A stretch of DNA of 64,000 nt, from the NCBI GenBank assembly GCA_009746045.1, contig RPFO01001075.1:558501-622500 (forward strand). Reading direction: 5' to 3'. The notes under the pieces were generated by a model. That model saw nothing but the letters and a program-made list of their open reading frames with translations, made no database searches and had not been told where the DNA came from. The DNA comes from Mesostigma viride (lineage: Eukaryota; Streptophyta; Mesostigmatophyceae; Mesostigmatales; Mesostigmataceae). Positions 57,201 to 64,000 of the stretch are shown in pieces. A program made the translations under genes and the position numbers. How positions within the stretch are numbered: position 1 is the stretch's first letter; each line of letters begins with the position of its first letter.

Positions 57201-59671
57201 GAGTTGCCGTTGTCAAGAGCAAGGATCAACTGGCCAGGACAGGATAGTTACACAAACAGCTCTCCTGCGTACGCGCTGTCACCCCCCCGTAAACATACCT
57301 GCTTGCCTGTGACTTGCCATGCCTGCGCACCCAACCCAAGAGAAACCCTGGACATCTTTACGTGAACGCAAGCCACACTCTCCACCGCCGCCGCAAGGCG
57401 TCACTCACCGGCTCCCCCTTCCGGTGCGCCCGCGTGGCGACCATCACCACGTTGCTCTCCTTGCTGAACAGCGCGGCCGACTGGAGCTCCCAGGCCTTGC
57501 CGCTGGCGTCCCCTTCCCCGTGGTTGATGCAGTCGGCCAGTGGCACCAGCATGAGGCTGGCGGGGAGCGGCACAGTCATGCGCAGCAACAGCGGGCACAT
57601 GGTGGGTGCATGCGCCGATGGATGCGTGAGCACATGGGTGTTGCTGGCTTTGGACAGGAAATCGTCGGGTGATCGATGCAGGGCCGTACCTTATCGCCAC
57701 ACGCAATCAGGTGTATGAGATCCGACATATGAGGTATGTGAGGTATGAGGTATATGAGATCCGACATATGAGGTATGTGAGGTATGAGGTATATGAGATC
57801 GGATGTCGTGTCGCGGGTATGGATGCTTGAGAAAGGGCTCTACATTTACAACTGGCTTCCGCCAGTTGCAAACTGCGGGCAACTGGCTTGCCCGCTACCC
57901 AGAGGCCTACCAGGAGGGCAAAGTCACGTACAACGCCAGCTGGCAGCGTACGACTGCCTGCAAATGCTTGCATGTGCCATCACTCACTTCTCGCCGGTCA
58001 AGGGCGGGAAGGTGCGTGATCGCAGGATGCCGAACGCCCACGTGAACAGCTCCAGGGAGAAGGCGTCGGCGGGGAAGCTGCCCGGGTGCTGCGCAAACAG
58101 GCCCGATTGGAGCGCCTCGTACTCGGACTGCACGTACTCCCGGTACTGCGACGTGCTGTCCAGCAGCTGCGAACCTGCGGGTGGCAGCCGACGAGGAGGA
58201 CCGGGAGAAGGGGCATGGTTGGTCATGGATGGCGCACTAACTGGCTGCCAAAGATAAACATCTGACAAACATCCGCTCGCCTGTGCGGACAGCAAGCATG
58301 TACGCGCTCGTGATGACGAGCGTCCGCAGAAGCGCATCGGGATACCCACCCCAGCGCCCGCAAAGGGAGAGGAAGAGTGGCCGTGGGCTAGGGAATGCGA
58401 GCTAGTGCACACAGTGTAGGGCTAGAGCGGGACGTGACACGGAAGGGAATGCGGCCGTGTGTGCACTGGGGGGTCATCACAGCGCATGGTTCCCGCACCC
58501 CCCTTCCTGGTGCACCCCCTTGAGGTCCACCCGTGCACGCGGCCCCTTTGCGGTCCACCCGTGCACGCGGCCCCCTTGCGGTCCACCCGTGCATGCCGTC
58601 CCCTTGCGGTCCACCGCAACATGGCCCCCTGGCTCCACCCTGGCCAAGCGCAACCCATGGACGTCATCCCCCCCCATGCGCGCGCACGTCATCCCCCCCC
58701 ATGCCGCACCTTTGAGCTCCTCCAGCTCCGCGTCGGACCTGGCGCGGGGGGGGGGATGGCGTACACACGGTGTGGTTGCGGGACCCAGCCGTGTCGGGGG
58801 GACAGGGGGCATGGGATGCGCGGGAGCAGACGCGGCAAAAGCAGGGAGGGCATGCACGTGCCGCGGAAGTGAGTGCACGCACATGACAGGCAGTGCGGGT
58901 GACGAACTGTAGATGACTCAGAAACGCGCACATGAAATGCCTCGGCCAGAAAGCTGACCGCGATGACTGCATTAACACAGCAAAACCCATTCCTGCGGGG
59001 ACAGGTACGCGCAGCGGGACGCTGGGACCAGATGCCCCTATGGACATTGTTGCGGTCGGGAGCAGCCGGAAGAAATAGGACGCTGACTCCCGTGTTCAAG
59101 TGTGCAAGGAACAATGGGACCAGATCGGAGTAAGGCATGCCTGCACCAAATTGGGCTCATACAGCCCAACCCCTGGCCAACCGGGCACCGCGCCCCGGTT
59201 GCCCCTTTTCCCGATCTCTATTGGCTGACCCCGCAGCGCTCCTTCACCTTTCTGCCAGGCAACAACACCCATCGCTACGGCTCTGCGAACAGGGCACCGC
59301 ATTAGCACCAAGGCACCATGGTGTTGGCCGCGGAAATACGCGTCAATTAATGACCGCGGAGCACTCGCACGCACTCGCCAGGGGACGCGTGTAATGCGGG
59401 CGCACGCCACGCGGCGCTCACCCGAGGGATCGTGCGCAGGCATGCATGACAGGAGCAGCCAGGGTGCTCCAGTCACAGGAAGAGAAAGGGAGGGACAGCA
59501 CCGCGGCGCACACACCCCTCACCAGAAGAGCGGCGCGTCCAGCAGCGTGGGCAGGCTGTCGATGTACGGGCGCCAGAAGGAGGAGGGGCTGCGGAGCTCG
59601 TTGAGCAGCACGAGGGCCAGACGGATCCAAGGCCGACAGCTGGCCACCAGGCCCGCAAACTTGCGGTCAAC
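51211..59671 (-). CDS. SET/Rubis-subs-bind domain protein lysine methyltransferase (8 exons, partial both ends)
   Basis: Eight minus-strand exons join in phase: 59671-59523, 58738-58710 (29-nt microexon), 58174-57988, 57556-57409, 56926-56786, 53120-52997, 52635-52550, 51531-51211. They give 395 residues. Features run in the order of the RuBisCO LSMT/SETD3 class: SPSSFWRPYIDSLPTLLDAP, WSDAELEELKGSQLL, the SET block LVPLADCINH with the Asn-His pair that helps bind AdoMet, EPVLLNYGADKSN, then the substrate-binding domain (FHLESVFRKEAWAHVSGPLS, EDEALLAG, KVAVVVRHGEKLVLEQSLAW). Such enzymes methylate lysines (or histidine in SETD3) of plastid or cytosolic proteins; the substrate here is unknown. 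The N-terminal GxG part lies beyond the window or in the missing upstream exons. The C-terminal exon is unresolved. Introns carry the two largest minisatellites of the window. Confidence 0.85.
52077..52375 (-). repeat. (GGGT)n array in a SET-gene intron
   Basis: About 190 bp of pure GGGT tetramers on the + strand degrade through GGGA and GGGGT variants to about 52,375. The transcript strand is C/A-rich here. It lies in the intron between exons 52635-52550 and 51531-51211. Confidence 0.95.
53938..56780 (-). repeat. 45-bp minisatellite, about 63 copies, filling a SET-gene intron
   Basis: Units of 45 bp (on + beginning TGCCCTTGCCCCGTGTCGGC) run for about 2.84 kb. Variants include CTACC for CTGCC, CCGCTG or CCACTG for CCACGG, and CCCCCTG for CCCCGTG. 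Two units are 44 bp (near 54,468 and 55,303). The array fills most of the 3.67-kb intron and starts only a few bases after the donor of exon 56926-56786 (CGG|GTGGGTGGG). The sense strand has G3-4 runs in each unit. All six frames are open over long distances because 45 is divisible by three and no frame of the unit has a stop. Confidence 0.97.
57714..57803. repeat. About 42-bp tandem repeat, two copies
   Basis: Two units with GAGATCCGACATATGAGG and internal GAGGTATGTGAGGTATGAGG lie in the SET-gene intron between exons 58174-57988 and 57556-57409. Confidence 0.85.
58522..58618. repeat. About 29-bp tandem repeat, three to four copies
   Basis: Units built on GGTCCACCCGTGCACGCGGC followed by CCCTTGC lie in the intron just after the 29-nt microexon, in the sense direction. 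Confidence 0.85.
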
Positions 59672-59697
59672 CTGCGTGCGTGATTGTAGGGGGGAAG

Positions 59698-59752
59698 CCG
59701 TGTGTGTGTGCGTGTGCGTGTGCGTGTGCGTGTGCGTGTGCGTGTGCGTGTG
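59698..59752. repeat. (GTGTGC)n microsatellite at an exon edge
   Basis: About nine GTGTGC units lie about 30 bp upstream (sense direction) of the acceptor of SET exon 59671-59523. A G homopolymer follows at about 59,777-59,792. Confidence 0.92.
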
Positions 59753-59902
59753 GGAGCAAGCACACAGCGAGGGCGGGGGGGGGGGGGGGGGGCGGAAGAA
59801 GAGCATCCAGCCGGCCAGAAAGACGCAAAATATTACTAATGATGTAGCAGCTCATCCCTATCTGTGCCCAGCATGACCACGAGTGCGGGATGACAGGAGA
59901 CA

Positions 59903-62900
59903 GGTGGGCGTGATGCGGTGGGCGTGATGTGGTGGGCGTGATGCGGTGGGCGTGATGCGGTGGGCGTGATGTGGTGGGCGTGATGCGGTGGGCATGATGC
60001 GGTGGGCGTGATGCGGTGGGCGTGATGCGGTGGGCGTGATGCGGTGGGCGTGATGCGGTGGGCGTGATGCGATGGGCGTGATGCGGTGGGCGTGATGCGG
60101 TGGGCGTGATGCGGTGGGCATGATGCGGTGGGCATGATGCGGTGGGCGTGATGCGGTGGGCGTGATGCGGTGGGCGTGATGCGGTGGGCGTGATGCGGTG
60201 GGCGTGATGCGGTGGGCGTGATGCGGTGGGCGTGATGCGGTGGGCGTGATGCGGTGGGCGTGATGCGGTGGGCGTGATGCGGTGGGCGTGATGCGGTGGG
60301 CGTGATGCGGTGGGCGTGATGCGGTGGGCGTGATGGGCATGATGCGGTGGGCATGATGCGGTGGGCGTGATGCGGTGGGCGTGATGCGGTGGGCGTGATG
60401 CGGTGGGCGTGATGCGGTGGGCATGATGCGATGGGCGTGATGCGGTGGGCGTGATGCGGTGGGCGTGATGCGGTGGGCGTGATGCGGTGGGCGTGATGCG
60501 GTGGGCGTGATGCGATGGGCATGATGCGGTGGGCGTGATGCGGTGGGCGTGATGCGGTGGGCGTGATGCGGTGGGCATGATGCGGTGGGCGTGATGCGGT
60601 GGGCGTGATGCGGTGGGCGTGATGCGGTGGGCGTGATGGGCGTGATGCGGTGGGCGTGATGCGGTGGGCGTGATGCGGTGGGCGTGATGCGGTGGGCATG
60701 ATGCGGTGGGCGTGATGCGGTGGGCGTGATGGGCGTGATGCGGTGGGCGTGATGCGGTGGGCGTGATGCGGTGGGCGTGATGCGGTGGGCGTGATGCGGT
60801 GGGCGTGATGCGGTGGGCATGATGCGGTGGGCGTGATGCGGTGGGCGTGATGCGGTGGGCGTGATGCGGTGGGCGTGATGCGGTGGGCGTGATGCGGTGG
60901 GCGTGATGCGGTGGGCGTGATGCGGTGGGCGTGATGCGGTGGGCGTGATGCGGTGGGCGTGATGCGGTGGGCGTGATGCGGTGGGCGTGATGCGGTGGGC
61001 GTGATGCGGTGGGCATGATGCGGTGGGCGTGATGCGGTGGGCGTGATGGGCGTGATGCGGTGGGTGTGATGCGGTGGGCGTGATGCGGTGGGCGTGATGC
61101 GGTGGGCATGATGCGGTGGGCATGATGCGGTGGGCGTGATGCGGTGGGCGTGATGCGGTGGGCGTGATGCGGTGGGCATGATGCGGTGGGCGTGATGCGG
61201 TGGGCGTGATGCGGTGGGCGTGATGCGGTGGGCGTGATGCGGTGGGCATGATGCGGTGGGCATGATGCGGTGGGCGTGATGCGGTGGGCGTGATGCGGTG
61301 GGCGTGATGCGGTGGGCGTGATGCGGTGGGCGTGATGCGGTGGGCGTGATGCGGTGGGCGTGATGCGGTGGGCGTGATGCGGTGGGCGTGATGCGGTGGG
61401 CGTGATGCGGTGGGCATGATGCGGTGGGCATGATGCGGTGGGCGTGATGCGGTGGGCGTGATGCGGTGGGCGTGATGCGGTGGGCGTGATGCGGTGGGCA
61501 TGATGCGGTGGGCGTGATGCGGTGGGCGTGATGCGGTGGGCATGATGCGGTGGGCGTGATGCGGTGGGCGTGATGGGCGTGATGCGGTGGGCGTGATGCG
61601 GTGGGCGTGATGCGGTGGGCGTGATGGGCGTGATGCGGTGGGCATGATGCGGTGGGCGTGATGCGGTGGGCGTGATGCGGTGGGCGTGATGCGGTGGGCG
61701 TGATGCGGTGGGCGTGATGCGGTGGGCGTGATGGGCGTGATGCGGTGGGCGTGATGCGATGGGCGTGATGCGGTGGGCGTGATGCGGTGGGCGTGATGCG
61801 GTGGGCATGATGCGGTGGGCGTGATGCGGTGGGCGTGATGCGATGGGCGTGATGCGGTGGGCGTGATGCGGTGGGCGTGATGCGGTGGGCATGATGCGGT
61901 GGGCATGATGCGGTGGGCATGATGCGGTGGGCGTGATGCGATGGGCATGATGCGGTGGGCGTGATGCGGTGGGCGTGATGCGGTGGGCGTGATGCGGTGG
62001 GCGTGATGCGATGGGCATGATGCGGTGGGCGTGATGCGGTGGGCGTGATGCGGTGGGCATGATGCGGTGGGCGTGATGCGGTGGGCGTGATGCGGTGGGC
62101 GTGATGCGGTGGGCGTGATGCGGTGGGCGTGATGCGGTGGGCATGATGCGGTGGGCGTGATGCGATGGGCATGATGCGGTGGGCGTGATGCGGTGGGCAT
62201 GATGCGGTGGGCGTGATGCGATGGGCGTGATGCGGTGGGCGTGATGCGGTGGGCATGATGCGGTGGGCATGATGCGGTGGGCGTGATGCGGTGGGCATGA
62301 TGCGGTGGGCGTGATGCGATGGGCATGATGCGGTGGGCGTGATGCGGTGGGCGTGATGCGGTGGGCGTGATGCGGTGGGCGTGATGCGGTGGGCGTGATG
62401 CGGTGGGCGTGATGCGATGGGCGTGATGCGATGGGCATGATGCGGTGGGCGTGATGCGGTGGGCGTGATGCGGTGGGCGTGATGCGGTGGGCGTGATGTG
62501 ATGGGCGTGATGCGGTGGGCGTGATGCGGTGGGCGTGATGCGGTGGGCGTGATGCGGTGGGCGTGATGGGCGTGATGCGGTGGGCATGATGCGGTGGGCG
62601 TGATGCGGTGGGCGTGATGCGGTGGGCGTGATGCGGTGGGCATGATGCGGTGGGCGTGATGGGCATGATGCGGTGGGCGTGATGTGATGGGCGTGATGCG
62701 GTGGGCGTGATGCGGTGGGCGTGATGCGGTGGGCGTGATGCGGTGGGCGTGATGCGGTGGGCGTGATGTGGTGGGCGTGATGCGGTGGGCGTGATGCGGT
62801 GGGCGTGATGCGGTGGGCGTGATGCGGTGGGCGTGATGCGGTGGGCATGATGCGGTGGGCGTGATGCGGTGGGCGTGATGCGGTGGGCGTGATGCGATGG

Positions 62901-64000
62901 GCGTGATGCGGTGGGCGTGATGCGGTGGGCATGATGCGGTGGGCGTGATGCGGTGGGCGTGATGCGGTGGGCGTGATGCGGTGGGCGTGATGCGGTGGGC
63001 GTGATGCGGTGGGCGTGATGCGGTGGGCGTGATGCGGTGGGCGTGATGCGGTGGGCGTGATGCGGTGGGCGTGATGCGGTGGGCATGATGCGGTGGGCGT
63101 GATGGGCGTGATGCGGTGGGCATGATGCGGTGGGCGTGATGCGATGGGCGTGATGCGGTGGGCGTGATGCGGTGGGCGTGATGCGGTGGGCGTGATGCGG
63201 TGGGCGTGATGCGGTGGGCGTGATGCGGTGGGCGTGATGCGGTGGGCGTGATGCGGTGGGCGTGATGCGGTGGGCGTGATGCGGTGGGCGTGATGCGGTG
63301 GGCGTGATGCGGTGGGCGTGATGCGGTGGGCGTGATGCGGTGGGCGTGATGCGGTGGGCGTGATGCGGTGGGCGTGATGCGGTGGGCATGATGCGGTGGG
63401 CGTGATGGGCGTGATGCGGTGGGCATGATGCGGTGGGCGTGATGCGATGGGCGTGATGCGGTGGGCGTGATGCGGTGGGCATGATGCGGTGGGCGTGATG
63501 CGGTGGGCGTGATGCGGTGGGCGTGATGCGGTGGGCATGATGCGGTGGGCGTGATGGGCATGATGCGGTGGGCGTGATGCGGTGGGCGTGATGCGGTGGG
63601 CGTGATGCGGTGGGCATGATGCGGTGGGCGTGATGGGCGTGATGCGGTGGGCGTGATGCGGTGGGCGTGATGCGGTGGGCGTGATGCGATGGGCGTGATG
63701 CGATGGGCGTGATGCGGTGGGCGTGATGCGGTGGGCGTGATGGGCGTGATGCGGTGGGCATGATGCGGTGGGCGTGATGCGGTGGGCGTGATGCGATGGG
63801 CATGATGCGGTGGGCGTGATGCGGTGGGCGTGATGCGGTGGGCGTGATGCGGTGGGCGTGATGCGGTGGGCGTGATGCGGTGGGCGTGATGCGGTGGGCA
63901 TGATGCGGTGGGCGTGATGCGATGGGCATGATGCGGTGGGCGTGATGCGGTGGGCATGATGCGGTGGGCGTGATGCGATGGGCGTGATGCGGTGGGCGTG
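59903..64000. repeat. 14-bp minisatellite, about 290 copies, continuing past the window edge
   Basis: The unit is GATGCGGTGGGCGT. Common variants are GGGCATG, GCGATGG and GTGGTGG, and about 20 shortened joins of GGGCGTGATGGGCGTG type. A higher-order pattern exists: a variant string at about 63,083 recurs at about 63,386, 303 bp away. The array abuts the 5'-most visible exon of the SET gene and probably lies in its next intron upstream. Long His/Pro/Arg/Thr frames on the minus strand come from the 42-bp (3 x 14) reading period and are not genes. Confidence 0.97.

Noticed and set aside
59667-63957. Minus-strand frames of about 1,350-1,420 codons rich in His, Pro and Thr
   Set aside because: A 14-bp satellite read with a 42-bp period is open in all three minus frames. 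There is no start context, domain or codon bias.

Overview
The window is nuclear DNA from a eukaryote with spliced, intron-rich genes, most likely a chlorophyte green alga. The evidence is plant-type eRF1 and NDUFS5 sequences, a SET/RBS-domain methyltransferase of the RuBisCO-LSMT type, moderately GC-rich DNA, GT-AG introns packed with minisatellites, and LINE families with short A/T tails. The exact lineage cannot be fixed from sequence alone. Two different stop codons (TAG, TGA) end the complete genes and no in-frame stops occur in their conserved exons, so the genetic code looks standard.

Layout. 0.26-9.1 kb (+): a complete ten-exon phosphatidylserine decarboxylase of the mitochondrial type. 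9.9-16.7 kb (-), convergent with it: seven exons of a SirB1/transglutaminase-like protein whose 5' end is unresolved. 18.9-19.4 kb (+): a two-exon NDUFS5-like complex I subunit. 19.7-36.8 kb: a transposon island with a MITE-like family, a SINE family with pol III box-like motifs, several LINE-derived families nested in one another, and a 5.96 kb DNA transposon with 16-bp terminal inverted repeats and TTAA duplications. 38.9-41.4 kb (-): a complete four-exon eRF1 gene. 43.2-49.6 kb: a second transposon island holding a LINE ORF2 (endonuclease plus reverse transcriptase). 51.2-59.7 kb (-): eight exons of a SET-domain lysine methyltransferase, whose 5' part lies beyond the window. Introns of that gene carry a 45-bp minisatellite of about 63 copies and a 14-bp minisatellite of more than 4 kb that runs off the right edge.

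Four observations stand out. First, a complete 2,029-bp retroelement (33,965-35,993) has a 12-bp target-site duplication and encodes only a LINE-type ORF1 protein. It shares a 3' CAAC-loop hairpin plus A/T-repeat tail with ORF2-bearing LINEs nearby, so it looks like an algal 'half-LINE' mobilised in trans. Second, LINE-derived copies here repeatedly meet tail-to-tail across shared TTAA-rich tails. Third, the 5' splice site of PSD intron 7 sits in a 27-bp tandem repeat, giving six evenly spaced, frame-preserving candidate donors. Fourth, eRF1 carries NIKN in place of the near-universal NIKS.

The host genes are unrelated housekeeping functions (phospholipid synthesis, respiration, translation termination, protein methylation) and show no sign of acting as one pathway. 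Exon boundaries were chosen by hand from GT/AG sites, reading phase and family similarity. No alignments or database searches were run.
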